From: an uncultured Bacteroidota bacterium
GTDB lineage: Bacteria; Bacteroidota; Bacteroidia; JABEUT01
Direction of reading: 5' to 3'
Assembly (NCBI GenBank): GCA_903916255.1
Contig: CAIWVW010000109.1
Span: 1 to 59,673, forward strand
DNA length: 59,673 nucleotides
Shown: positions 8,400 to 16,163 of the stretch, piece after piece
Layout: every line of letters begins with the position of its first letter
Position numbering within the stretch: position 1 is the first letter of the stretch
Notes under the pieces: generated by a model
Database searches by the model: none
What the model saw: only the letters and a program-made list of their open reading frames with translations
Told to the model about the DNA's origin: nothing
Made by a program: the position numbers and the translations under genes

Positions 8400-9881
8400 T
8401 TAATTAGGGCTTATTTGGTATATTTTCCAAATGGGGCTTCTTGCCTCCCAGTTGTTGATATTGAATTTTAATACCCACGAGGGGTAAAAGCAATAAACCA
8501 TTTCGGCTTTATATCCTTGCACAAAATTCTGGGGATTTATGCGTTGCTTGGTCATGAAAAATATAGGTTTCACAGGATGTGCCAATATATATGGGTTGAG
8601 TAACTCTAAACTGTCAATTTGGTCTGTTTCCATTTCCGCAGGTTTGTAAATTCCCTGGCACAGGCCCGAAATCATCATGTCGTAGTCGTTTTTAAGCACC
8701 AGCAAGGTGCTGCCTTTCGCAGGTGCGTTATTGTACAAATATTCGGTATAGTAAAGAGTCGCCTGTGGCGGAACCAGTGTTTGGTAAATAAGCAACGGAA
8801 CAGATACTACAACACATAGTTTATAAACGTATGAATGCGCTTTTTTATACCATGCTTTTTCCATAAAATAATCAACCCCGAGGGCAGCACAATACAGGAA
8901 CAAAAACAACACAGGAAATAAGAAACGCAATTCTTTATGCGGAGTAAAAAAATGCAGTAAAATAAAAGGAACGACAATCCAAACTGCCAGGTTGGTTTTA
9001 TAGTTTTTATATACCCCTGCAAAGAACATAAGTAATAAAACAATACTGATTGGCGGTGCTGCCTTTACAATAAATTCGGGGAAGTAAAACCACCAGGGGT
9101 TAACGCCGAAATCGGCCGCTTTGTGCAATACAATATTGGCATAGTAATAATTGTATGGCGTAACAACCATCTTGCCATAAAACAAAGAATCGAGCAGCAG
9201 GTTTGCACCGATGGCAACAAGTACCGATAACGCCAGTATAAAGATATATTTCAGTTTTATTTTTTTTACAAATACAAGCCATGCCGCAAGTCCGGCAAGC
9301 GCAAAGAGTATTTGAAACCGAATGAAAAATGAAATGCCGAATACCAAGCCTGCCACTATATAGGGCCTAATGGAAGCAGCGGGTTGCTCGAAGTTGCGCA
9401 GCAATAAATACAGACCATACAATAAAAGTATTCCCGAAATGTTCTCAGTTGTAAACCGCACGCTTAAAAATGGAATAAACCAAAGCAGTGTACACATGAG
9501 TATAAAAAGCTTTTCTGCCGTCGGCGATGTGAGTTTTTTACTCGCCAGCAAACAAAATTTGCATATTACAAACCAGCTTGCTATTCCTGTTAACAGGCGC
9601 AGCAGAAAAGCCAGTGTGAAGGGGTTATAAAAACCACTCACCTGCATAAATTTAGCAATTACATAAGCTATGTAAGGCAACAGTGAAGCCCGCATTTGCT
9701 GCGTGAACTCCCAGGGCAGGGTGGCATTGGTGGCATGGCCCAGTTTATAGTTGCAAAACTCCAATATCTGGTAATGCTCATCGGCCTGGTAGAAGCCTTT
9801 GCTGAACCATGCGCAAATAATGTTGAATGCCAAACCGGCTAAAAAATAGCGGGCATATTTCGATTGTACTATTTCTTTCAA
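8400..9881 (-). CDS. GT22-like polytopic mannosyltransferase-type glycosyltransferase
   Basis: 493 residues with about nine to eleven hydrophobic segments. The first loop carries ADEHYQILEFCNYKLG, resembling the acidic catalytic loop (DE/ED) of GT-C enzymes of the Alg9/PIG-B (GT22) type, and HKELRFLFPVLFLFLYCAALG resembles the conserved HKE.RF motif of that family. Enzymes of this kind use polyprenyl-phosphate sugars and act from the outer face of the cytoplasmic membrane. A paralogue lies at 39527-41110. Acceptor and sugar are unknown; Bacteroidota T9SS substrates and envelope glycans are possible targets, by inference. Minus-strand TATCTTTG (9917-9910) is a candidate -7 box. Confidence 0.8.
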   Translation of the reverse strand: MKEIVQSKYARYFLAGLAFNIICAWFSKGFYQADEHYQILEFCNYKLGHATNATLPWEFTQQMRASLLPYIAYVIAKFMQVSGFYNPFTLAFLLRLLTGIASWFVICKFCLLASKKLTSPTAEKLFILMCTLLWFIPFLSVRFTTENISGILLLYGLYLLLRNFEQPAASIRPYIVAGLVFGISFFIRFQILFALAGLAAWLVFVKKIKLKYIFILALSVLVAIGANLLLDSLFYGKMVVTPYNYYYANIVLHKAADFGVNPWWFYFPEFIVKAAPPISIVLLLMFFAGVYKNYKTNLAVWIVVPFILLHFFTPHKELRFLFPVLFLFLYCAALGVDYFMEKAWYKKAHSYVYKLCVVVSVPLLIYQTLVPPQATLYYTEYLYNNAPAKGSTLLVLKNDYDMMISGLCQGIYKPAEMETDQIDSLELLNPYILAHPVKPIFFMTKQRINPQNFVQGYKAEMVYCFYPSWVLKFNINNWEARSPIWKIYQISPN

Positions 9882-9924
9882 GAAAGAGGAAGGGGTTTGA
9901 ATAATAAGACAAAGATATGATATA

Positions 9925-10057
9925 GTTGTCAGTGGTCAGTTGTCAAGTATTGTAGCTTATAACTTTGAATACATTCAAATACCATTTTGACTAATGATAT
10001 TTACTGCCAACATCTGACAACTGACAACTGACATCTGACTACTGAATACTGACAACT
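9925..10057. repeat. 7-bp-period inverted repeat element (TGACAAC type)
   Basis: Left arm GTTGTCA-GTGGTCA-GTTGTCA (9925-9945) and right arm of six heptads TGACAAC/TGACATC/TGACTAC (10015-10056) are reverse complements with about 70 bp between them. The element fills most of the 212-bp gap between the glycosyltransferase and nif3-like genes, which diverge from it. Related heptad arrays occur at 18284 and 20168-20338. Confidence 0.85.
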
Positions 10058-10093
10058 ATTTTGTAATTTCGGCTTTCAATAAATTCCATTACC

Positions 10094-11188
10094 TTGAAAA
10101 TAAAAGAACTGCTCAGCTACCTCGAAGAGATGGTGCCGCTTAACTACCAGGAATCGTATGATAATTGCGGCCTGATTACAGGAGACAAAGAAAATGATAT
10201 TAAAGGGGTTTTGCTTTGCCTCGATAGTACCGAAGAAGTATTGAAAGAAGCCGTAAAGCTGGGTTGCAATGTGGTGATTGCACACCATCCGATACTTTTT
10301 TCGGGTATAAAGAAATTGACCGGCAAAACCTATGCTGAACGGGCTATAATCTATGCCATTAAAAATGGCCTTTGCATTTATGCCATGCATACCAATTTAG
10401 ATAATATCCGCAGTGGTGTAAATAATAAAATAGCCCAAAAAATCGGGTTGAAGAACTTACGAATCCTTAGCCCCAAAGAGGATTTGCTGAGAAAGTTAGT
10501 CACTTTTTGCCCTGTCAAAAAGGCGGATGAAATACGGTCCGCTTTATTTGCCTCGGGCGCAGGTAAAATAGGCCACTACGATGAATGCAGCTTTAATACG
10601 GAAGGTGTCGGGACTTTTCGTGCCGGAGAAAATACCAATCCCCATGTAGGCGCTAAACACAGCCGCCACCATGAAAAAGAAGAAAGAATAGAAGTTGTAT
10701 ATCCTTCACATATTGAGAATAAATTAATTCAGTCGGTTTTAAAGGCTCATCCATACGAGGAAGTTGCCTACGACATATATCCTCTGCAAATGGCTCATCC
10801 GCAGGTAGGTTCCGGTATGGTTGGGGAATTAGACAAGTCCTTGAATGAAAAAGACTTTTTGGCTCTTTTGAAAAAGAATATGAAGCTGAAAGCTATCCGA
10901 TACACCCCCTTAACCGGTAAAAAAGTGAAAAAAGTGGCAATATGCGGTGGTTCAGGCTCTTTCCTGTTGCCGGATGCCATACGCGCAGGCGCCGATGCCT
11001 TTGTAACGGCCGACTTTAAATATCACCAGTTTTTTGATGCGGAAGGCCTGATTTTAATAGCCGATATAGGTCATTATGAAAGTGAGCAATTTACTCCCGA
11101 AATAGTCCTTGAACTTTTAAAGGAAAAATTTACTACCTTTGCAGCCCGAATTTCAAAAACGAATACTAATCCCGTAAATTATATATAA
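10094..11188 (+). CDS. Nif3-like dinuclear metal-centre protein (GTP cyclohydrolase 1 type 2 family)
   Basis: 364 residues from a TTG start; the initial KIKELLSYLEEMVPLNYQES aligns with the usual family start, and no upstream ATG is available. The metal-binding residues of the family are visible: H64-H65 in IAHHPILF, H99 and D103 in MHTNLDN, and the C-terminal GHYESEQFTPE motif. The central insert (about residues 130-240) with HPYEEVAYDIYPL is the PII-like/CutA-like domain typical of long Nif3 proteins. The family forms toroidal hexamers; its biochemical role is not settled. The stop is 2 bp before the ATG of the zinc-ribbon gene, a pairing commonly seen in bacteria, so the two are likely co-transcribed. 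Confidence 0.9.
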   Translation: MKIKELLSYLEEMVPLNYQESYDNCGLITGDKENDIKGVLLCLDSTEEVLKEAVKLGCNVVIAHHPILFSGIKKLTGKTYAERAIIYAIKNGLCIYAMHTNLDNIRSGVNNKIAQKIGLKNLRILSPKEDLLRKLVTFCPVKKADEIRSALFASGAGKIGHYDECSFNTEGVGTFRAGENTNPHVGAKHSRHHEKEERIEVVYPSHIENKLIQSVLKAHPYEEVAYDIYPLQMAHPQVGSGMVGELDKSLNEKDFLALLKKNMKLKAIRYTPLTGKKVKKVAICGGSGSFLLPDAIRAGADAFVTADFKYHQFFDAEGLILIADIGHYESEQFTPEIVLELLKEKFTTFAARISKTNTNPVNYI

Positions 11189-11190
11189 CG

Positions 11191-12030
11191 ATGTCATCAA
11201 CCAAAACAGGAAAGAGCGTAATTAAGAAATCTTATCTTCACGGCCTTCAGGGTATGACCCAGGAGCATTTGGAGGAAGAGCTCCAAGCTTTGTATTCATT
11301 GCAAAATATCGATTCCTTAGTAGATGAAATCCGCGTATTGCGTGGCGAATTGCCTGTGGAAGTAGAAGAACTGGAAGCTACCATCGACGCATTGAAACTG
11401 CGTGTTGCCAAACAACAAGAGGAAATGGAAAGCCTCGAAAAGATGATTACCGAAAAGAAAAACGCTGCGAAAGATTCACAGGTGTTGATTAAGAAGTATG
11501 AATCGCAACAAAACAAGGTTCGTAATAACCGCGAGTTTGAATCATTGACCAAAGAATTGGAATTCCAAAAACTGGAAATTCAATTATCCGATAAACGCGT
11601 AAAGGAATATAAGGCATCCATCCTTGCCAAGGAAGAACTGATGAAGCAATCGGAAGCCCTTTTAGCTGAAAAGAACAAAGACCTCAAAGCCAAGAAAGAC
11701 GAACTGGAAAAGATTGTATCGGAAACCGAAAAAGAAGAAAAGGACCTGCTCAAGAAGTCGGCCGATGCTAAAGCGCATATCGACCAAACCCTTTTAAATG
11801 CATATAACCGTATCCGCCCGAACTTTAAAAACGGGTTGGCGGTTGTTACCATTGAAAGAGGCGCTTGCAGCGGATGTTTCGTTAAAATACCCCCACAAAG
11901 ACAAACCGAAATTACCGCACACAAAAAGTTGGTGGTTTGCGAGCATTGCGGTAGGATATTAGTAGATAAGAGCCTTATCGACGATACGAAGAAACAACCT
12001 ACCTCCAAAGTATTGGAAAACCACGCTTAG
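11191..12030 (+). CDS. Coiled-coil C4 zinc-ribbon protein (CT398-like)
   Basis: 279 residues. The first about 200 residues are a long, charged coiled coil (EELEATIDALKLRVAKQQEEMESLEKMITEKK...), with the NNREFESLTKELEFQK motif characteristic of the family. The C terminus holds a zinc ribbon with cysteines C226, C229, C250 and C253 (ACSGCFVKIPPQ...VVCEHCGRIL). Family members are described as zinc-ribbon or nucleic-acid-binding-like proteins without a settled role. It follows the nif3-like gene by 2 bp and is closed by a strong intrinsic terminator at 12057-12081. The sequence immediately after the stop (tccgagccgga) is also a small palindrome. Confidence 0.9.
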   Translation: MSSTKTGKSVIKKSYLHGLQGMTQEHLEEELQALYSLQNIDSLVDEIRVLRGELPVEVEELEATIDALKLRVAKQQEEMESLEKMITEKKNAAKDSQVLIKKYESQQNKVRNNREFESLTKELEFQKLEIQLSDKRVKEYKASILAKEELMKQSEALLAEKNKDLKAKKDELEKIVSETEKEEKDLLKKSADAKAHIDQTLLNAYNRIRPNFKNGLAVVTIERGACSGCFVKIPPQRQTEITAHKKLVVCEHCGRILVDKSLIDDTKKQPTSKVLENHA

Positions 12031-12056
12031 TCCGAGCCGGACTGGCAAATAATATT

Positions 12057-12081
12057 AAGCCCCTTAATTGGGGCTTTTTTT
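12057..12081 (+). terminator. Rho-independent terminator after the nif3-like/zinc-ribbon pair
   Basis: Seven-bp stem AAGCCCC (12057-12063) with GGGGCTT (12070-12076), a TTAATT loop, then a run of T to 12081. It lies 27 bp after the zinc-ribbon stop codon. Confidence 0.9.
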
Positions 12082-12121
12082 ATGCCGTTTTATGCCGTTT
12101 TTTTGCAGAGGCCTTTCGGAC

Positions 12122-15100
12122 TTATCGAATCAACTGAACAAACCCGTCTTTTTTGTAGTTATTACCCTGGCAGGTAGCGGTTATTATATAATAATAAACC
12201 CCGTCAGGTGCCTGGCTTCCGCCTTCGGTTGTTCCGGCCCAATATTGCAACGGGTTTGTGGTTTTGAACATTTCCTTGCCCCAACGGTCATAAATAAATA
12301 TAGACCATGAACTAAGGTCCGTAGTTTTAATGTAGAAGAGATTGTTCAGTCCAATAGTTCCGGCATTATCAGGGGTAAATACATTCGGTACGGTAAAGTT
12401 GAAACAAGGAGCATCGACAATAATGGTTACTATTCTCTCAGTTTCGCATCCATGGCTGTCTGTCCCGGTTACGGTGTAGGTAGTGGTGACAGTGGGCGTA
12501 ACTTTCACAGAATTGCAAATTGGCGGATTCAAGCAAGTTACTGTAGGCGCCCATGAATACGATTTTATGGAATCGCCGCTGGCAACAATTACAGTATCAT
12601 CTCCTTCCAAAATTGTTTTATCGCAACATGCGTTCAGAACTGGCACATCAGAAACCAGGGTGATAATTTTTGAAGCCTTGCAACCATTTGAAACAGTTAC
12701 TGTATAGGTTTGATTGGTATCGGGTACTATTATACTGTCATTTGTTTGTCCACCCGGCGACCATGAATAAGTAAAGGGGCCTGTTCCGCTTGCAGTTGCC
12801 GTAATTACAACAGGGTTGTTTAAACAACTCTTGGGGTTAGTTACTGTAACACTTGGTGATGGAGCAATGGTGATGGTGTAGTGCGCCGTATCAGGGCAAC
12901 CTATGGAATTATAATCAACTACAGTAATAGTTGAATCTCCATCCAGCGGGCCTGTAATATATGTATTGCTTGTATTGCCATTGCTCCATTTATAGGTGCT
13001 TCCTCCGCTAACAAAAAGCGTATCTGTTAAGCCCTTGCATTTAGATGGTGTGCCGCTGATTATCGGAGCAACCGGAGGCGCTACGTGAACGGTTACCGTT
13101 GTTTTCACAGTATCGCATTTACCATACACGGTAACGGAATAGGTGCTGGTTGCCGACGGATTTACATGAAGGGTGTCGTAAGTCGCACCATTGCTCCATT
13201 TGTAAGTTGTTTGTCCGCCTGTTCCGCTGACCATAAGTATGGAAGTACCCGAAGGACATACGGTATCCGGCACCGCCGATACAATTGGCAACAAGGGAGG
13301 ATTTACATATACGGTTATCGTAGTATCCTTACTGCAGCCTCCTTTATATGCCGTGAGGGTATATGTAGTGGTGGTAGCAGGTGAAATTTTTATACTGTCT
13401 GTGGTTTGGCTTGTGCTCCACTTATAGGTAACACCGCCACTTGCATTTAACCATATTGAGTCGCCCTTGCAGATACTGTCGTTTTTAGGCGATATGCCTG
13501 CGTTCACAACGGTAACAAATACGGTATCGGCCTGGCGGTAATCGCCGGGGCAAGTACTCACATAATAAACAGTGGTGGTGGTAAGCGCAGGAGTAATATA
13601 GGTTGTACCTGTACCCAGCATTGTTCCACCGGTTATGGAATCATACCATTCAATAGTTGTGCCGCCGGGAACAGTACCCGATAAGGTTGCAGTGAGCGTA
13701 GCATGGGTATTATAACATAGGGTGTCGTTCGCGGCAATTATTATAAAGTTTGTAACGCTTGCTGTATCACCAATACCACCAATAGTGCCTCCCTCAGAGG
13801 GAAATGCAGCCATGCCGGGAGCGTCAGTTGTTCCGTTTGCTCCGCCCAGAACAGATAGTGGCACTCCATGATTTGAAACGGCAATATAACCGCCGCCGCC
13901 GCCGCCACCGCCGCCTTCACATTCGTTAAGCGGGTTATTGCCTACATATTGGTTGCCACCATTGCCGCCATTTGCCGATATTCCAATTCCGGTGATTGAA
14001 CCAACTGCATTTACTATTACTGTACCACCGGCACCGCCGCCACCGGGGGCATCTTCCGGGTCACCGAGATAGCTTTGTATGGCAGTTTTGGCAGTATCGC
14101 CGTTGGCGGAAATTAGTCCCAACCCACTTGTTCCGTTAATGGTGCTGTAAGTTACCAGATAAACCAAGCCGCCGCCGCTGGCTCCGCCGGAGCCGGAGTT
14201 ATTATCCTCATGCCCTGCGCCGCCGCCACCGCCCATAAACAAGCGTCCTGTCGAATAATCAAGCGGACGACCGCCCTTTCCACCCATATTGCGCCTGCTA
14301 TCGCCTGCCCATGAAGCATTGCCGGGAGGCACTGTATATGGGTTTGGCCCGCAAACTGCATATGTATAACCGCCCCTTCCGCCACCGGAGGAAACATTGG
14401 TAGCGAAGCCGGGGTATTCCAGATTCCATGCTGCAACCCACGCCGCGTTCGATATATCGGGATTACCATTGCTGTTATAGCCTGCTATGTTGCCGCTATT
14501 GCCGCCGCCGCCGCCGCCTGCATTCCATCCATCGCCGCCCCCGCCGCCATTTGCAGGCGCTCCGCGACAATAAAATCCGCCATCATATAAATTATATTCC
14601 GGCAGATAGCCTGCTATGCCTTCTCCCTTTTCACCTGAATTTTGAGTGGTGGATGCCCAATCGGTCGTACCAAAACAACAGGAAGTATTACTTAGTTTTC
14701 CTCCCCTGAAACCTGCCGTATCTGCGGATATGGAACCATTTATTACCGTTGTGCCCAATACTTCAATGGCTAAAATACCTCCCGTTTGGCCGCCCCATGC
14801 ATCGCAACTAATAACGCCGCCCGTATTTACCGTTAGTGTAGAATAACGGGGAATCCTTACTATCTGCACTTTCCCGGAATCGGTATAATTATTTATAAGC
14901 GGGCAAGTAAGATTAATAGTGGTGCTGTTGGGAACAGATAAAACCTCTCTCAATTCGTAATTTCCGCAATTATTATATGCTGTAATTGTTCCCCAAGTGC
15001 TGTCTGTTACACCGCTTAATATGGTTGCGCCTTGCATCTGAATAATCATAATAAGGTCGCCCGCCGCCAGGTTGCCAGGAAAACGTGAGTGTGAGTTAAG

Positions 15101-15283
15101 GGTACTGTTTGCAACTGTAATTGAAGTATTGCCTACAGAGGCATTCGCGGTAAGCGTTGTGTATTCATTCACAATAACGGTTGAAGAAACAGCCAAAGGG
15201 CCGCTTTTACCCCGTTGGGCATAAAGTATTCCTGAATAGAATGATATACAAAGAAGAAATAAAAATCGTATTTGTTTTATCAT
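12122..15283 (-). CDS. Glycine-rich, Ig-repeat secreted protein with gliding-motility/T9SS type B C-terminal domain
   Basis: 1053 residues from the ATG at 15283, chosen because IKQIRFLFLLCISFYSGILYAQ is a signal peptide; a frame-open ATG at 15331 only adds 16 unlikely residues. Region order: signal peptide; a domain with GDLIMIIQMQGA; a long glycine-rich region with about ten GGGGG clusters (roughly residues 190-480); then at least five Ig/PKD-like repeats with the pattern D.IC.G....L..SGG..YKWS.G.T...I.V.P..T..Y.V; and a C-terminal domain NVFTPDN...FYIKTTDLSSWSIFIYDRWGKEMF...DGVYYYII...KKDGFVQLIR. That last domain is the gliding-motility-associated type B T9SS signal, so the protein is probably exported to the cell surface. 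The internal repeats resemble those in the 49785-53240 protein. Confidence 0.9.
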   Translation of the reverse strand: MIKQIRFLFLLCISFYSGILYAQRGKSGPLAVSSTVIVNEYTTLTANASVGNTSITVANSTLNSHSRFPGNLAAGDLIMIIQMQGATILSGVTDSTWGTITAYNNCGNYELREVLSVPNSTTINLTCPLINNYTDSGKVQIVRIPRYSTLTVNTGGVISCDAWGGQTGGILAIEVLGTTVINGSISADTAGFRGGKLSNTSCCFGTTDWASTTQNSGEKGEGIAGYLPEYNLYDGGFYCRGAPANGGGGGDGWNAGGGGGGNSGNIAGYNSNGNPDISNAAWVAAWNLEYPGFATNVSSGGGRGGYTYAVCGPNPYTVPPGNASWAGDSRRNMGGKGGRPLDYSTGRLFMGGGGGAGHEDNNSGSGGASGGGLVYLVTYSTINGTSGLGLISANGDTAKTAIQSYLGDPEDAPGGGGAGGTVIVNAVGSITGIGISANGGNGGNQYVGNNPLNECEGGGGGGGGGYIAVSNHGVPLSVLGGANGTTDAPGMAAFPSEGGTIGGIGDTASVTNFIIIAANDTLCYNTHATLTATLSGTVPGGTTIEWYDSITGGTMLGTGTTYITPALTTTTVYYVSTCPGDYRQADTVFVTVVNAGISPKNDSICKGDSIWLNASGGVTYKWSTSQTTDSIKISPATTTTYTLTAYKGGCSKDTTITVYVNPPLLPIVSAVPDTVCPSGTSILMVSGTGGQTTYKWSNGATYDTLHVNPSATSTYSVTVYGKCDTVKTTVTVHVAPPVAPIISGTPSKCKGLTDTLFVSGGSTYKWSNGNTSNTYITGPLDGDSTITVVDYNSIGCPDTAHYTITIAPSPSVTVTNPKSCLNNPVVITATASGTGPFTYSWSPGGQTNDSIIVPDTNQTYTVTVSNGCKASKIITLVSDVPVLNACCDKTILEGDDTVIVASGDSIKSYSWAPTVTCLNPPICNSVKVTPTVTTTYTVTGTDSHGCETERIVTIIVDAPCFNFTVPNVFTPDNAGTIGLNNLFYIKTTDLSSWSIFIYDRWGKEMFKTTNPLQYWAGTTEGGSQAPDGVYYYIITATCQGNNYKKDGFVQLIR

Positions 15284-15408
15284 GATATGAGTTGGAGTGA
15301 AAGCATAAATGTACGATAAAATTTTATACATGGTTAGGAATACTGTTTCTATTTATGAGCCCTCTGCACTCCCGAAATTGCCCTTTATGGGTAAATAACC
15401 TTTTATTT

Positions 15409-15464
15409 GGCTGTCGGCCTCCGACCCGATATAAGCCGTTATTTTTGATGGGCTGTCGGCCTCC
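15409..15464. repeat. Short palindromic repeat pair (GGCTGTCGGCCTCC)
   Basis: The 14-mer GGCTGTCGGCCTCC occurs at 15409-15422 and again at 15451-15464, 42 bp apart. The first copy continues CCGACCC, making an imperfect hairpin. Between them is GCCGTTATTTTTGA (15435-15448), an exact word also found at 19344-19357 in the other palindromic repeat cluster. The repeats lie in the 260-bp divergent gap between the 12122-15283 and sixA-like genes. Confidence 0.75.
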
Positions 15465-15529
15465 TGTTTAATAATTACTTAGTAACAATTCCTTAACATT
15501 GAATTAATGCATACCTTAGTTACTCCATT

Positions 15530-15537
15530 TACTTTTG
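15530..15537 (+). promoter_or_regulatory. Candidate -7 box (TACTTTTG) of the polyphosphate cluster
   Basis: TACTTTTG matches the Bacteroidota consensus TAnnTTTG and ends only 6 bp before the ATG at 15544, so a transcript from it would have almost no 5' leader. No clear -33 TTG was found at the usual 19-21 bp. Confidence 0.5.
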
Positions 15538-15543
15538 GTAACA

Positions 15544-16029
15544 ATGAAAACAATATATTTAGTACGCCATGCCAAATCGCCCAAAGATGAAAAAGGCATT
15601 AAAGACTGGGAACGGCCGTTAACAGTTTCGGGCATAAAGAAGGCGCAGGATATTGCACAAAAACTTTACCGGAAAAAAATTATGCCCGCCCGCATGATAT
15701 CAAGTCATGCTTTCAGGGCTTTGAATACGGCTTTAATTTTTGCAATAAATATGCGTTACCCGGTTGCCGCATTGGAAATAAACGCAAATCTTTATGAAAA
15801 GAAAGCATCCGACATTTTAGAAATGTTGCAAAAGCAAGACGACTCTATTTCATCCATCATGATTTTCGGACACAACCCAAGCATCAGTTCCTTATGGAAT
15901 CAACTTACCGGAAAAAAGAGCGAAGAACTTCCGACTTCTGCGGTTACCTGCATACAGTTTAAAACCGACAAATGGAGCGACATTACTAAATTTGCAGGCA
16001 AGATATCTTTTACCGAATCAGGCAAATAA
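15544..16029 (+). CDS. sixA: SixA-like histidine phosphatase
   Basis: 161 residues from ATG 15544; the frame is open to a TTG nine bases earlier, but that TTG is part of a promoter-like TACTTTTG. The start MKTIYLVRHAKSP carries the RHA(K)S signature of SixA-type histidine phosphatases, with H9 the expected phospho-accepting histidine; SSHAFRALNTA and GHNPSISSLWNQL (second catalytic histidine) complete the small branch-2 histidine phosphatase core. SixA removes phosphate from phosphohistidine. It is followed 134 bp later by ppk1, whose catalytic intermediate is a phosphohistidine, and then by ppx. A link to polyphosphate metabolism is inferred from this order. Confidence 0.85.
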   Translation: MKTIYLVRHAKSPKDEKGIKDWERPLTVSGIKKAQDIAQKLYRKKIMPARMISSHAFRALNTALIFAINMRYPVAALEINANLYEKKASDILEMLQKQDDSISSIMIFGHNPSISSLWNQLTGKKSEELPTSAVTCIQFKTDKWSDITKFAGKISFTESGK

Positions 16030-16041
16030 TTTCCCTAACAG

Positions 16042-16139
16042 CTATGAATTATAAGTTATGGCCAATAGCTTGTATGTTGTATTTATTTATGCTTATACAT
16101 GCAAATAACTTATAACCCATAACGTATAACTATCTAATT
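16042..16139. repeat. 14-unit 7-bp-period inverted repeat element (ATAACTT type)
   Basis: 98 bp that divide exactly into fourteen heptads without a phase slip. The left part (CTATGAA-TTATAAG-TTATGGC, 16042-16062) is roughly the reverse complement of the right part (ATAACTT-ATAACCC-ATAACGT-ATAACTA, 16105-16132). It fills nearly the whole gap between the sixA-like gene and ppk1. Confidence 0.85.
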
Positions 16140-16144
16140 AGTTT

Positions 16145-16152
16145 TACCTTTG
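16145..16152 (+). promoter_or_regulatory. Candidate -7 box (TACCTTTG) of ppk1
   Basis: TACCTTTG fits TAnnTTTG and lies 11 bp before the ppk1 ATG. It directly follows the heptad repeat element, so ppk1 may have its own promoter rather than depend on read-through from the upstream gene. No good -33 TTG is visible. Confidence 0.45.
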
Positions 16153-16163
16153 AACTTCCGTAT

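Noticed and set aside
10015-10057. CRISPR array
   Set aside because: The repeat units are 7 bp without spacers, and no cas gene is near.
12122-15283. Other open frames antisense to the glycine-rich and Ig repeats
   Set aside because: Low-complexity GC-rich coding sequence leaves antisense frames open by chance; none has a promoter or recognisable motif.
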